Assembly (NCBI GenBank): GCA_031400505.1
Contig: JANNPZ010000038.1
Span: 109,990 to 173,989, forward strand
Source of the DNA: JAIYDJ01 sp031400505
GTDB taxonomy: Bacteria > Pseudomonadota > Alphaproteobacteria > Rhodobacterales > Rhodobacteraceae
Length of the DNA: 64,000 bases
Reading direction: 5' to 3'
The notes below the pieces were generated by a model. It had not been told where the DNA came from. It searched no databases and saw only the letters and a list, made by a program, of their open reading frames with translations. Made by a program: the position numbers and the translations under genes. Within the stretch, counting starts at the first letter, position 1; every line of letters begins with the position of its first letter. Shown piece after piece: positions 26,843 to 36,302 of this stretch.

Positions 26843-26939
26843 GAAAACCTCCGGGATATACCTTGACCCCCGAGGCTAAGCTGAACACGTCAATCGAAGC
26901 CTACCGCAGCGCGCGCTTGGTACTTCTGGCGCGCAACGG

Positions 26940-27836
26940 TCACGCTTCTGGCAGCAAAGCGGCAGCGCGGCTTTCGCGCCATTCTGCAAAGGTCGCAAAC
27001 GATACCGCGGCAATGATCAACGCGGCCCCAGTCAGAACCCAAGGATCCACCTGCTCGCCAAAAACAAGCACCCCAAGCAGACTGGCCCAGATGATCTGCA
27101 AGAACGTCACCGGCTGCGTAACAGCGAGGGAAGCTGCGGCAAAGGCCCGCGTCATTGCATAATGTGCCGCAGTCCCCAACACAGCCGTACCAGCCAGCAA
27201 CCCCAGTTGCGCGGCCGTCACCGGTTGCCATGCCGCAACCGCAAAGGGCAAAAGGCCAAGTGACGATGTCACCGAAAGCATCGCAACAACCGTCGCCGCC
27301 GACACCACTGCCGACAAGCGTTTGGCAAACAGATAGCTGCCGGCAAAAAAGCAAGCCGCTGCCACCTGCGCCAAATGCCCGTCCGTCACCTCGCGCAAGC
27401 CGGGACGCAGCACCACCACTGCCCCGATCAAAGCCACAATGGTCGTAACCCCACGTTGCCAACCAAGCCGCTCTCCAAAAAGGATCACGCCTCCCAGCAT
27501 CACAACCACCGGGTTCAGATAGCCAATCGCCGTTACCTCTGCCACCGGCAGACGCGCCATCGCGTAAAACCAAAAGATCACAGCCGCCACATGCACGGCC
27601 CCGCGCGCACCAATCAACCGCCACGCGACGGCCGGCATCCCTTGCCGCGCCATGGCGATCAACGCCGGAAGAAGCAGCGGCAACCCCAGGGCGAACCGCA
27701 AGAACGCCTGCTGCGTCGCTGGCAGGTCCGTGCCGATATAGCGCACGATTCCGGTCAATCCGACAAAGCACAACCCGCAAGCCAGCATCCAGAATGCCCC
27801 CTCAACGGGGCGGCCAAGGTCTGATTGTACTGTCAT
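26940..27836 (-). CDS. EamA/DMT family transporter
   Basis: A 298-residue membrane protein with ten predicted TM segments in two EamA repeats (GAFWMLACGLCFVGLTG... and FFAGSYLFAKRLSAVVSAATV...). Typical motifs include FWFYAMARLPVAEVTAIGYLNPVVV and TQPVTFLQIIWASLLGVLVFGE. It is probably a metabolite or amino-acid exporter; the substrate cannot be told from sequence. The start MTVQSDLGRP at 27836 is preferred over an arginine-rich extension to 27941, though no strong ribosome-binding site precedes it. Confidence 0.88.
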   Translation of the reverse strand: MTVQSDLGRPVEGAFWMLACGLCFVGLTGIVRYIGTDLPATQQAFLRFALGLPLLLPALIAMARQGMPAVAWRLIGARGAVHVAAVIFWFYAMARLPVAEVTAIGYLNPVVVMLGGVILFGERLGWQRGVTTIVALIGAVVVLRPGLREVTDGHLAQVAAACFFAGSYLFAKRLSAVVSAATVVAMLSVTSSLGLLPFAVAAWQPVTAAQLGLLAGTAVLGTAAHYAMTRAFAAASLAVTQPVTFLQIIWASLLGVLVFGEQVDPWVLTGAALIIAAVSFATFAEWRESRAAALLPEA

Positions 27837-27953
27837 TGCGCAAAAGCACTCGAACCGTGGGCGGAACGCAACCCTCTTTCTCGCTTGCAAAAACATCCCC
27901 CGGCGGCGGGTGCGCCGAACCCGATCTGATCGGTGGGACAAGGGCCGCCATGT

Positions 27954-28571
27954 CTACCCGAGTGCCAGTCCCGCTGCGATCGCCCACATCGTCAACCCGA
28001 CGCCCACTTCCAGCCAGACCCAGGCCGCAGGCCGCGCAAAAACCGGTGCCAGCAGGCGCGCACCGTACCCAATCGCGGCAAAGAACGAAAGCGACCCCAC
28101 CGCCGCCGCAGCCGCAAACACCCCGCGCCATGGCGCATATTGCGCCGAAATGGACCCCATCAGCACAACCGTATCAAGATATACATGCGGATTGGCCCAA
28201 GTCAGCACCATGCAAGTTGCCACCACCTGCGCCAGCGGCACCGACGCCCCTGTCGCGGGCTTCAATGCCTCGCCCCCCCGCAACGCCGCACGGAACCGCA
28301 AGCCGCCATAGATCACCAGAAAGGCCACGCCACCCCAGCGCATTGCCTCGCCCAGCCAGGGCACCATCGCTTGTGCCACCCCGAACCCCGCCACACCCAC
28401 CGCGATCAGCACCGCGTCCGATACCGAACAGACGGCAACCACCCAGCCCACATGCTCGCGCCGCAAGCCCTGCCGCAGCACGAACGCATTTTGCGCCCCG
28501 ATCGCGAGGATCAGACTGACCGCCACCAGATAGCCGTGCAACGCCGCCTCAAGAAACCCGGGCTCAAGCAT
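27954..28571 (-). CDS. LysE/ArgO family amino acid exporter
   Basis: A 205-residue membrane protein with six predicted TM segments. The N-terminal signature LILAIGAQNAFVLRQGLRREH and the middle motif TWANPHVYLDTVVLMG are those of the LysE/ArgO branch, which exports basic amino acids. The ATG overlaps the stop of the upstream ACT-domain gene by 8 bp. The ACT neighbour could hint at amino-acid sensing. Confidence 0.92.
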   Translation of the reverse strand: MLEPGFLEAALHGYLVAVSLILAIGAQNAFVLRQGLRREHVGWVVAVCSVSDAVLIAVGVAGFGVAQAMVPWLGEAMRWGGVAFLVIYGGLRFRAALRGGEALKPATGASVPLAQVVATCMVLTWANPHVYLDTVVLMGSISAQYAPWRGVFAAAAAVGSLSFFAAIGYGARLLAPVFARPAAWVWLEVGVGLTMWAIAAGLALG

Positions 28572-28947
28572 CGCGCGACAGGCCCTTCAGCGCGGCAATC
28601 GCAGCATGGCGCTTCTCCCACGGCACAAAGATGTGGTCATGATGAAATCCCGCAATCACATTGGCGCTGATCCCCACATCCGCAAGCGCCTTTGCCATTG
28701 CCGCCGTCAATCCGACCGCCGCCAAAGCGGAATGCACCGTCAAACTGATCCGCGCCCATGTTTCCGAAACCTGAAGACCCGCCGCCCGCAACAGCTCTGC
28801 CTTGGCCACGACCGTCGGCCCCTCGTCCTCGTCAATGATGGCGAAAGCCCCTGCCACCTGTCCCTCGATGAACCCGTAAGGCGCATCGTGCAGGACCGGT
28901 TCCATACTGCGCAGCAACTCAGCCAGATCGCTTATCCCCGCCATCAC
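28564..28947 (-). CDS. ACT domain-containing protein
   Basis: A 127-residue stand-alone ACT-type protein with two ACT-like halves: EGQVAGAFAIIDEDEGPTVVAKAELL, and ISLTVHSALAAVGLTAAMAKALADVGIS followed by ANVIAGFHHDHIFV. ACT domains bind amino acids; free-standing ones often act as allosteric sensors or remain uncharacterised. It lies between alaX and the LysE-type exporter, overlapping the latter by 8 bp. Confidence 0.85.
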   Translation of the reverse strand: MMAGISDLAELLRSMEPVLHDAPYGFIEGQVAGAFAIIDEDEGPTVVAKAELLRAAGLQVSETWARISLTVHSALAAVGLTAAMAKALADVGISANVIAGFHHDHIFVPWEKRHAAIAALKGLSRDA

Positions 28948-28964
28948 ATCCCTTTCAAATCGAC

Positions 28965-29681
28965 TTACAGCAGATGCAGGGCAACGCGACGGTTCATCCG
29001 GCCCTTCTTTTCGATCCGGCCGATTTCGACCCGCCCGATTTCGCCGGTGCGCAAAACATGGGTTCCACCACAGGGTTGCAAATCGATCTGCCCGGGACCT
29101 TGCCCGATGCCTATCAACCGCAGCCGCCCCTGACCGCGTGGCGGCTTGACCGAAAGCGTCTTTACCAGACCCGGATTCGCGTCAAGCTCTGCATCCGTGA
29201 TCCAGCTTTCGCTGACCTGCAAATCCGCCTCGATCATCCGGTTCAACGTCTGGTTCAGAACGTCAATATCCGCCGGAGGGTCTTCCATGTCAAAATCCAG
29301 ACGACCGCGTTCGGCACCGATCTGTCCGCCCGTCACCGGACGCTGGATCACGACCGACAGCAGATGTAGTGCCGTATGCATACGCATGTGCTTGTAGCGT
29401 CGGTCCCAATCCAGATGCTGCACGACCCGCGTCCCCACAGGCGGCATCGCCACCGCCTCGGCTGGCACCAAAGCAATCGAGCCGCCCTCGACCTTGACCG
29501 CCGTGGCAATCGCCAGCCGTCGATCCGCCCAGGACAGATATCCGTTGTCCCCGGGCTGACCACCGCTTGTGGCGTAGAAAACACTGCGGTCGATCAGCAG
29601 GCCCCCCTCTGGGGTATGCGCCACCACCACGGCTTCGGCTTCAGCAAGATAGGCATCTGATCGAAATAACAGCTCAGTCAT
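28965..29681 (-). CDS. Alanyl-tRNA editing protein AlaX
   Basis: A 238-residue free-standing editing domain that hydrolyses mischarged Ser- or Gly-tRNA(Ala). The zinc-binding motifs are present: HxxxH in MHTALHLLSV and CxxxH in QPCGGTHVLRTGEIG. The N-terminal beta-barrel (DRSVFYATSGGQPGDNG) is of the AlaX-M/-L type. Its ATG overlaps the stop of the upstream mechanosensitive channel gene by 4 bp. Confidence 0.93.
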   Translation of the reverse strand: MTELLFRSDAYLAEAEAVVVAHTPEGGLLIDRSVFYATSGGQPGDNGYLSWADRRLAIATAVKVEGGSIALVPAEAVAMPPVGTRVVQHLDWDRRYKHMRMHTALHLLSVVIQRPVTGGQIGAERGRLDFDMEDPPADIDVLNQTLNRMIEADLQVSESWITDAELDANPGLVKTLSVKPPRGQGRLRLIGIGQGPGQIDLQPCGGTHVLRTGEIGRVEIGRIEKKGRMNRRVALHLL

Positions 29682-32326
29682 TCGCGTGGCACCTCCGGCA
29701 CATCGGGCAAGATCCGGCCGCGCGGCACAACCGGTCGCAGCGGATCAGGGGAATTCTTGAGATCATCTATAGGCCCGAGCAAAGTCGCCACAGCCTGTTC
29801 ATGCGCTTGCAGTTCCGCCTCGTTCAAGGCGAGCATTGCATCGGTTTCTTCCTGTTTCAGCAGGAAATCGCGATGCGCGTTGCTGAAAAGAATGCCCTCC
29901 GTCGCAAATCGCGCTGCAATCTCGTGATTGATGTCACTGCGCACCGAAAGGCTGAAATTCACATCGCGCAAGATAACCCTAATCTCGAACTGCATCGCCT
30001 CGCCGGTAAATCCCATCAACACGACCAGCGGCGGCGGATTCAAAACAGACATCGGTTGCGCCTCGACTATCTCACGCAGCAGCCGTTCCACCTTTCGGCT
30101 GTCACTGGTAAACGGCACCGCTACCGGCACGATCAACCGCCCGGTCAGGTTAAACCGCGTCCAATTGGTAACCCGGCCCGCGATCAGATCGGTGTTGGGC
30201 ACGATCACATCGCTGCGGTCAAAAGTCTGGATGCGCGTAGAGCGAACCGAGATCGCCTTGACGATCCCCTGAACGCCGCCGACTTCGATCCAGTCGCCTT
30301 CACTCACCGGACGCTCGATCAACAAGATGATGCCCGATACAAAATTCGAGACGACCGTTTGCAGGCCAAAACCGATGCCCACAGACAAGGCTCCGGCAAC
30401 GATAGCCAGCCCGGACAGATCAATTCCGGTCGAATTGATCGCAATCAATCCGGCCAGGAATATACCGACATATCCAAGACCAGATACCACGGCATTCTGC
30501 CCGCCCTGATCAAGACCGGTTCGTGGCAACACAGTCGCCTTCAACGCGCCTTGCAAAACCCGGGTCACACCATACCCGATGCCGAAAATCACCGCGAACA
30601 GCAGGAAATCTGTCGGCGATACCTTCGTCGCGCCCAGTGTGAAACCCTCGCGGAACCTCGTCCACAACTCCGTGAGATCCGCGATCCGCGCACCCCAGAT
30701 CAGCGCAAACAGCGGCAACGTCGCCAATGTCAGCACAAATCCAGCAAGCACAGGCACCAGTGCTTCATGGTCGGCTTCGGCCTCGCGCATCACAAGCGCG
30801 TAGATGTCGCCGATAAGGCGCTGCAGCACGAACAGAACGCCAACCAGCCCCAGCGAAATTGCCGCCGGAAAAACCAGCGCTTGCGCTGCCAGCACATAGC
30901 CCACCGCCGCCAGCAACGGCCCTGCCGGCCCGATCACCAGCGCCAACCGCGCCAGCAGTCCGATCATTCGGCCGCCATAACCACGTCGGTCGTCATCCTG
31001 ATCCGCGATGGAAAGCCGCCGCATCAGCTGCCCCATCCGGAACAGCAAAGACCCAGCCACCACCAAAATCGGAAAGGTCAGAACCGATGTCGCCGCGTCG
31101 CTGATCGCCAGCGGTTCAAACGCGACGCGCAAGACCACGTGAACACTTAGCAGCAGACCAAAGGATGACGTCAGGATGCGCCCCTCGGGCTGACGTTCTC
31201 CCCTTAGCCGTGCCGTCCCTTCAGCATCGCCCGCTTCGGGAAACACCCTGCCACCAAGCCAGATTGCCGCGAAAAGAGGAAACGCAATTCCCGGCAATGC
31301 CTGCGCGATGATACCGCCCACATTGCCGAGCATGCCGGTCAACTGCAAAGCGTTTGCCAAGGCAAACACGCCAAGCAATGGCACCACGATCAGCCCCAGC
31401 GAAGCCAGAAAACTCCATATCCGCATGCCACGCGCCGTCGCATGTCCTTGCAACCGCGCCACCAGCCCGTCCAGCCACGCGCGCCCACGCCACAGCACGC
31501 CGACAGCAAACGCAAGCGCCAGCACGATCAGCGGCAGGTTGTCGAGCAGCATACGCTGGGCTTTGGGTTCGTTCCAGCGGGTCGCTGTCTCATCCCAAAG
31601 CGTCACCGCCAACTGCGACAGCGCGCCAAGCGCCGCCGGCCAATTTCCCGGGTTGATCGGGGCGGGCCAAATCCGCAGCAGCTCGTCGGCCTGGCGGTCT
31701 CGCAGCTCCCGGTCGATCTCACCGATCAAGCCGTCGGCGCGCCGGTAGGCCTCTTCGGCGGCAATGCCCGGTGCCTGCAGACGAACCAACTGATCGCTCA
31801 GTTGACCGCGCCGCTTGGCAATTTCTTCGGCCTCGGTTTCACCATCGGCGGGGATCGGGCCAAGGGCTGCAATCTGGGTCCGCAACGTCGCAATCCGCGC
31901 CGCATTGGCGTTTTGGGCACCCAGCAATGCCTCGCGCCAATCAACCAGCTGCGCCCGTACGGATTCCAAGGAAAGTCCGGTGCTTTGGGTGTTTTCGATA
32001 CGGGCTTCTGCACGCACGGCCATGCGTTCCCAGGCGTCATAGTCCAGCAGCGTCCGGCCGGCAGCGGCGCCACCGGGTACCGCTGCAGCGGATGCGCCAC
32101 CGGCTGGCCGGCCGCCGCCAACGGTTGCCGATGGCCGCGTCTGGACAAGTGCCCCAGTCGAATCGACGCTTGGTGCCGATACTTGCGGGCGCGTCTGTTC
32201 GATCGCTGGCGGGCCTTCCGGCTGCTCATCTTGTGCAAAGGCAAGGACTGGCGCGCAGCAAACCCAGATCAACCCCAGCGCACGCAGGCCGACCCAACCG
32301 ATCCCAGCGCGCTGCGCCCGGCTCAT
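29678..32326 (-). CDS. DUF3772 / MscS family mechanosensitive channel protein
   Basis: An 882-residue inner-membrane protein. A signal peptide (GLRALGLIWVCCAPVLAFA) is followed by a periplasmic helical DUF3772 domain (residues ~70-240), about ten TM helices, and a C-terminal MscS core (GLAIVAGALSVGIGFGLQTVVSNFVSG, VSEGDWIEVGGVQGIV, RSDVIVPNTDLIAGRVTNWT). It would open on membrane tension and protect against hypo-osmotic shock. It overlaps both neighbours by 4 bp. Confidence 0.93.
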   Translation of the reverse strand: MSRAQRAGIGWVGLRALGLIWVCCAPVLAFAQDEQPEGPPAIEQTRPQVSAPSVDSTGALVQTRPSATVGGGRPAGGASAAAVPGGAAAGRTLLDYDAWERMAVRAEARIENTQSTGLSLESVRAQLVDWREALLGAQNANAARIATLRTQIAALGPIPADGETEAEEIAKRRGQLSDQLVRLQAPGIAAEEAYRRADGLIGEIDRELRDRQADELLRIWPAPINPGNWPAALGALSQLAVTLWDETATRWNEPKAQRMLLDNLPLIVLALAFAVGVLWRGRAWLDGLVARLQGHATARGMRIWSFLASLGLIVVPLLGVFALANALQLTGMLGNVGGIIAQALPGIAFPLFAAIWLGGRVFPEAGDAEGTARLRGERQPEGRILTSSFGLLLSVHVVLRVAFEPLAISDAATSVLTFPILVVAGSLLFRMGQLMRRLSIADQDDDRRGYGGRMIGLLARLALVIGPAGPLLAAVGYVLAAQALVFPAAISLGLVGVLFVLQRLIGDIYALVMREAEADHEALVPVLAGFVLTLATLPLFALIWGARIADLTELWTRFREGFTLGATKVSPTDFLLFAVIFGIGYGVTRVLQGALKATVLPRTGLDQGGQNAVVSGLGYVGIFLAGLIAINSTGIDLSGLAIVAGALSVGIGFGLQTVVSNFVSGIILLIERPVSEGDWIEVGGVQGIVKAISVRSTRIQTFDRSDVIVPNTDLIAGRVTNWTRFNLTGRLIVPVAVPFTSDSRKVERLLREIVEAQPMSVLNPPPLVVLMGFTGEAMQFEIRVILRDVNFSLSVRSDINHEIAARFATEGILFSNAHRDFLLKQEETDAMLALNEAELQAHEQAVATLLGPIDDLKNSPDPLRPVVPRGRILPDVPEVPRE

Positions 32327-33357
32327 GCGTCCTCGAACACCGCCGGGATGTCACGCGGCTTGCTGTCCAACCAGTCCGGCACTGGAAGGCCTTTATCGCG
32401 CAAAAACATTGGGTTATAAAGCTTCGACTGATAGCGGTTGCCATAGTCGCACAAGATGGTGACGATCGTGCGGCCCGGCCCCAGATCATTCGCCATCCTG
32501 ATAGCCCCGGCGATGTTGATGCCCGACGACCCCCCCATGCACAGGCCCTCGTCCGCCAATAGGTCAAACACCAGCGGCAGCGCCTCGATGTCCGGGATGC
32601 GATAGCTGAAATCGGGTTTGAAGCCTGCAAGGTTGGCCGTGATCCGCCCCTGCCCGATGCCTTCGGTGATGGACGAGCCCGGGCTTTCCAGCCGCCCGGT
32701 GGTGTAGAACGCATGCAGCGCCGCGCCCTCGGGGTCCGCAAGTCCGATCTTGACGCCCTTGGGCTGCAAGGCCATTCCGACCCCGGCCAGTGTGCCGCCA
32801 GAGCCCACTGCACAGATGAACCCATCCACGCGGCCGTCCGTCTGCTGCCATATCTCCGGCCCGGTCATTTCGATATGCGCCTGCCGGTTCGCCAGATTGT
32901 CAAACTGGTTGGCCCAGATCGCGCCATTCGGCTCGGTCTTGGCCAGTTTGGCAGCCAACCGCCCGGAGTATCGGATATAGTTGTTGGGGTTCTTGTAAGG
33001 CGCAGCCGGCACCTGCACCAACTCTGCCCCGGCCAGCTTGATCGCGTCCTTCTTTTCCTGGGATTGCGTCTCGGGGATCACGATGACCGTGCGAAACCCC
33101 ATGGATGCCCCCACCAGCGCAAGGCCGATCCCGGTATTCCCCGCCGTGCCCTCAACAATCGTGCCCCCCGGCTTGAGATCCCCCCGCGCCACCGCATCGC
33201 GAATGATGTAAAGCGCCGCCCGGTCCTTGACCGACTGCCCGGGGTTCAGAAACTCGCATTTTCCAAGGATGGTGCACCCTGTCACCTCGGACGCGCGTTT
33301 CAGCTTCAGCAAGGGGGTGTGGCCGATGGACTCTGCCAGATCGCTGTAGAACCGCAT
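32323..33357 (-). CDS. Cysteine synthase A-type PLP enzyme
   Basis: A 344-residue fold-type II PLP enzyme starting MRFYSDLAESIGHTPLLKL. PLP lysine lies in NPGQSVKDRAALYI; the substrate loop reads EGTAGNTGIGLALVG where the usual cysteine-synthase loop has TSGNTG. The phosphate-binding glycine loop is AVGSGGTLAGV. It would make cysteine from O-acetylserine and sulfide. AGGA lies 8 nt before the ATG at 33357; an ATG at 33366 has no room for a ribosome-binding site. The variant loop leaves open a cystathionine beta-synthase-like activity. Confidence 0.9.
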   Translation of the reverse strand: MRFYSDLAESIGHTPLLKLKRASEVTGCTILGKCEFLNPGQSVKDRAALYIIRDAVARGDLKPGGTIVEGTAGNTGIGLALVGASMGFRTVIVIPETQSQEKKDAIKLAGAELVQVPAAPYKNPNNYIRYSGRLAAKLAKTEPNGAIWANQFDNLANRQAHIEMTGPEIWQQTDGRVDGFICAVGSGGTLAGVGMALQPKGVKIGLADPEGAALHAFYTTGRLESPGSSITEGIGQGRITANLAGFKPDFSYRIPDIEALPLVFDLLADEGLCMGGSSGINIAGAIRMANDLGPGRTIVTILCDYGNRYQSKLYNPMFLRDKGLPVPDWLDSKPRDIPAVFEDA

Positions 33358-33511
33358 GGGGTGCATCCTTTTGATATTGCCTTCAGGTGTAGGCAAAGCG
33401 GAAGGCAAACTCAAGGGACGCACACAGGGCAGCATCCGGCCTCAAAACAGACTGCGGCCATTCCTCGCCTGACAGCGCGGCACCCGCGACGGCCCGCTTT
33501 GGTCGGGCGTG

Positions 33512-34012
33512 TCAAAAGCCCGTTGCGGCGCAGTGCGCGACGATCGCATCAACGACGTGATCCAGCGGCTTGCTTGCGTTAATGCGCACGCCATCCTTCG
33601 GCACATCCCGCTGCGTGGCGTGCAGTTGCCTTATCAACGCGCGTTCCTCGGGTTTGGCACCGAACTCGTCATCCGGCCTCGCCGCAAGCCGGGCATTGAG
33701 CGTGCCAATATCCACCTCCAAAACGAAGACCTGATCGAAAACGTCGATGAACTTGTGAAAATTCCTTGACCCACCACAAAAGAACGTAATCGCAATCTCT
33801 TGATCCGCGGCCAGCGCCCTGACCTTGGCCTCATCCCAGATGTGATGCGCATGCCCCGCCCCCGGCAGCGGCACCCCGGTTTCAGGATCCCCCTGATAGG
33901 CCAGAACGCGATCGCCATGAATGGCCTGATACCCGCGCTGCAGCAAAACATCACAAACCGAGGTTTTGCCCGTTCCCGAAACGCCTTCGATCAGATAATT
34001 CCTGCGCCCCAT
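33512..34012 (-). CDS. P-loop nucleoside/shikimate-kinase-like ATPase
   Basis: A 166-residue P-loop protein with Walker A GVSGTGKTS at residues ~10-18, an acidic DGD-like segment (IHGDRVLAYQGDP) and a late lid-like region (LHATQRDVPKDGVRINAS). The size and order resemble small-molecule kinases of the shikimate/gluconate kinase group. The substrate cannot be told. It stands alone, separated by about 100-150 bp from its neighbours. Confidence 0.78.
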   Translation of the reverse strand: MGRRNYLIEGVSGTGKTSVCDVLLQRGYQAIHGDRVLAYQGDPETGVPLPGAGHAHHIWDEAKVRALAADQEIAITFFCGGSRNFHKFIDVFDQVFVLEVDIGTLNARLAARPDDEFGAKPEERALIRQLHATQRDVPKDGVRINASKPLDHVVDAIVAHCAATGF

Positions 34013-34116
34013 TCGAACCTCACAACACCTGCAGATACGGCATTATGGCGATGCCGCACCCTGCCCTGCGATGCTTTAAGGCCGCAACACGTCAACCGAG
34101 TGAAACCGCCCTTGCC

Positions 34117-35508
34117 TCACCCCGCCCTGAACAACCCGTCCGTCTTCAACCCGGCATAAGCCTCGTCCAGTGACAGTTTCGCCCGTGCGATCAGCACGTC
34201 GATCTCGTCCGGCGTTACAACCAAAGGCGGCGCGATGATCATCCGGTCGCCCACCGCCCGCATGATCAGGTTGTTGGCAAAGCACCGCTCGCGGGTCCGG
34301 TAGCCGACGTTCGAGCCTTCGGGAAACTTCGCCCGGCTGCCCTTGTCCGGCGTCAAGGCAATCGACCCCATCAGTCCAACCAGCTTGGCCTCGCCCACCA
34401 TCGGATGATCGGTCAGCGCCTGCCAGCGTTCCGCCAGATAGGGATGCGCCACGCTGCGGACGTGATCGACGATCCCCTCTTCTTCAAGGATGCGCAGGTT
34501 TTCCAGCGCCACCGCCGCCGCTACGGGATGCCCGGAATAGGTGTAGCCGTGGAAAAACTCGCCGCCTTCGGCAATCACCGCTGCCACGCGGTCGCTCACA
34601 ATCGACCCGCCGATCGGCTGATACCCCGACGACAACCCCTTGGCGATCGTCATGATATCGGGACGAATACCGAAGGTTTGCGAGCCAAACCATTTGCCCG
34701 TGCGGCCGAACCCGGTAATCACCTCGTCTGCGATGAACAAAATTCCGTACTTGTCCACGATCCGCTGGATCTCCGGCCAATATGTGGACGGTGGCACGAT
34801 AACGCCGCCCGCACCCTGAATGGGCTCGCCGATGAAGGCCGCAACCTGATCGACACCCAGATCAAGGATCATCTTCTCCATCTGCTGCGCCCGCTCCAGC
34901 CCGAACGCTTCGGGTGTCATGTCGCCGCCCTCGGCCCACCAGTCAGGCTGGTCGATGTGCACGATGCCGCTGATCTTGCCACCATGCGCGTGGATCGGGG
35001 TCATGCCGCCCAAAGACCCGCCCCCCATGGTCGATCCATGATAGCCGTTCTTGCGGCCGATGATGATCCGTTTTTCCGACTGCCCCTTTACATCCCAATA
35101 GCGCCGCACGAGGCGGATATTGGTGTCATTCGCCTCGGAACCCGAACCGGCAAAGAACACATGATTCAGATCACCCGGTGCCAGTTCGGCAATCTTGGTT
35201 GCCAACGCGATGGCGGGCACATGCGTGGTCTGGAAGAACGTGTTGTAATAGCTCAACTCCTCCATCTGCCGCGCCGCAACTGCCGCGAGTTCGGGGCGCC
35301 CATAGCCGATGTTCACACACCAAAGCCCCGCCATCCCGTCGATGATCTTGTGACCCTCGCTGTCGGTCAGCCACACGCCCTTGCCGCGCACCATGACCCG
35401 CGCGCCTTTGGTCGCAAGGCCGTTGGCATCGGTGAAAGGGTGCATGTGATGGGCCGCATCCAGCGCCTGCAACTCGGAAGTCGGCATGTGGTTTGTTATC
35501 TTATTCAT
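34117..35508 (-). CDS. Class III (omega) aminotransferase, putrescine/pyruvate type
   Basis: A 463-residue PLP aminotransferase. Landmarks are HPFTDANGLATKGARVM near the N-terminus, FAGSGSEANDTNIRLVRRYW, the PLP-phosphate region GRKNGYHGSTMGG, LFIADEVITGFGRTG and the catalytic Lys in TIAKGLSSGYQPIGG. The sequence is of the SpuC / beta-alanine-pyruvate type, often annotated as aspartate aminotransferase family. GAGGG lies 7 nt before the ATG. It is controlled by the adjacent promoter with two TGATCA operators, probably through the upstream GntR regulator. Polyamine or beta-alanine catabolism is plausible but not proven. Confidence 0.92.
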   Translation of the reverse strand: MNKITNHMPTSELQALDAAHHMHPFTDANGLATKGARVMVRGKGVWLTDSEGHKIIDGMAGLWCVNIGYGRPELAAVAARQMEELSYYNTFFQTTHVPAIALATKIAELAPGDLNHVFFAGSGSEANDTNIRLVRRYWDVKGQSEKRIIIGRKNGYHGSTMGGGSLGGMTPIHAHGGKISGIVHIDQPDWWAEGGDMTPEAFGLERAQQMEKMILDLGVDQVAAFIGEPIQGAGGVIVPPSTYWPEIQRIVDKYGILFIADEVITGFGRTGKWFGSQTFGIRPDIMTIAKGLSSGYQPIGGSIVSDRVAAVIAEGGEFFHGYTYSGHPVAAAVALENLRILEEEGIVDHVRSVAHPYLAERWQALTDHPMVGEAKLVGLMGSIALTPDKGSRAKFPEGSNVGYRTRERCFANNLIMRAVGDRMIIAPPLVVTPDEIDVLIARAKLSLDEAYAGLKTDGLFRAG

Positions 35509-35561
35509 TTGGTGCCCTCGCAGGAATCATGCGCCAGACTGTGGCATGGCGCGTTTTTGGC

Positions 35562-35605
35562 AGAATATGATCAAATTCCGTTTCGTTCAAGAAATTTGAT
35601 CAAAT
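35562..35605 (-). promoter_or_regulatory. Promoter with two TGATCA operators for the aminotransferase gene
   Basis: Read on the minus strand, TTGAAC (35590-35585), a 17-bp spacer and TATTCT (35567-35562) form a good sigma-70 promoter. A perfect palindrome ATTTGATCAAAT (35594-35605) lies just upstream of the -35 and overlaps the GntR stop codon. A second copy of the core (ATGATCAAAT, centred near 35570) sits in the spacer against the -10. The centres are 29 bp apart. This is the pattern expected for repression by a dimeric regulator. Confidence 0.68.
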
Positions 35606-36256
35606 CTCTCCGCGCGACAGTGCAAGTTGCACCTGATCGACGCCCTGCGCGATGTCACGCTCTATTGCGCGTGCCAGCGCCGCCGCATCCCGCGCCCGCA
35701 TTGCGGCCAACGCCTCTTCATGTCGGTCGGGCAAACCATCTGCCCCGGCCCGCGCACAAACGACCCGCAGTGACGGTCCGAACCGAAGCCACAGTGACCG
35801 CGCGATATCGACCAGAACGACCGCCCCCGACGCATCATAAAGCGTGAAGTGGAACGCATGGTTGGCTTCCAGATAGTCGCGGACCGACCCGGCACGAATG
35901 GCGCGATCAACCATGACGTCGATCGCCTCAAGCCTGTCAACCAGTGCAGGCGTCAACCCGCCGCAAGCCATCTGAGCCAGCTTTGGCTCGATCGTAAGTC
36001 TGGCGAACGCGACCTGATCCAGCAATCCCGGTGTCAGATGCGGCACGGTCACGCGCCGATTTCCCTGCGGTAAAAGGGCCCCCTCTGCTGCCAATCGCCG
36101 GATCGCCTCGCGCACCGGGGTCATGCCCGCACCAAGATCGGCAATTAGCCCCTGAATGGTCACAGGCTGCCCAGGTTGCAAAACCCCATACAGGATCATG
36201 TCCCGCAAACGGCAGTAGGTGACCTCGTGGGTCGGTATCTTCCGCAAGTCGTTCAT
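35600..36256 (-). CDS. GntR family transcriptional regulator (FCD type)
   Basis: A 218-residue regulator starting MNDLRKIPTHEVTYCRLRDM. The winged-helix domain (ILYGVLQPGQPVTIQGLIADLGAGMTPVREAIRRLAAEG) is followed by a helical FCD effector domain (YLEANHAFHFTLYDASG, DRHEEALAAMRARDAAAL, with the metal-binding Asp/His positions). It lies upstream of and co-oriented with the aminotransferase, whose promoter carries two palindromic sites, so it is the likely repressor. Confidence 0.9.
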   Translation of the reverse strand: MNDLRKIPTHEVTYCRLRDMILYGVLQPGQPVTIQGLIADLGAGMTPVREAIRRLAAEGALLPQGNRRVTVPHLTPGLLDQVAFARLTIEPKLAQMACGGLTPALVDRLEAIDVMVDRAIRAGSVRDYLEANHAFHFTLYDASGAVVLVDIARSLWLRFGPSLRVVCARAGADGLPDRHEEALAAMRARDAAALARAIERDIAQGVDQVQLALSRGEI

Positions 36257-36302
36257 CGGGGCCCCTCGCACGTCGCCCTATATGACCGGACTGCCGTGGC
36301 AA

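Noticed and set aside
29567..31150. 527-codon open frame on the plus strand
   Set aside because: Antisense to the mechanosensitive channel and alaX genes; composition is His/Arg/Gln-rich and no motif is recognisable.
34405..35847. 480-codon open frame on the plus strand
   Set aside because: Antisense to the aminotransferase, crosses its promoter, and lacks any protein-like features.
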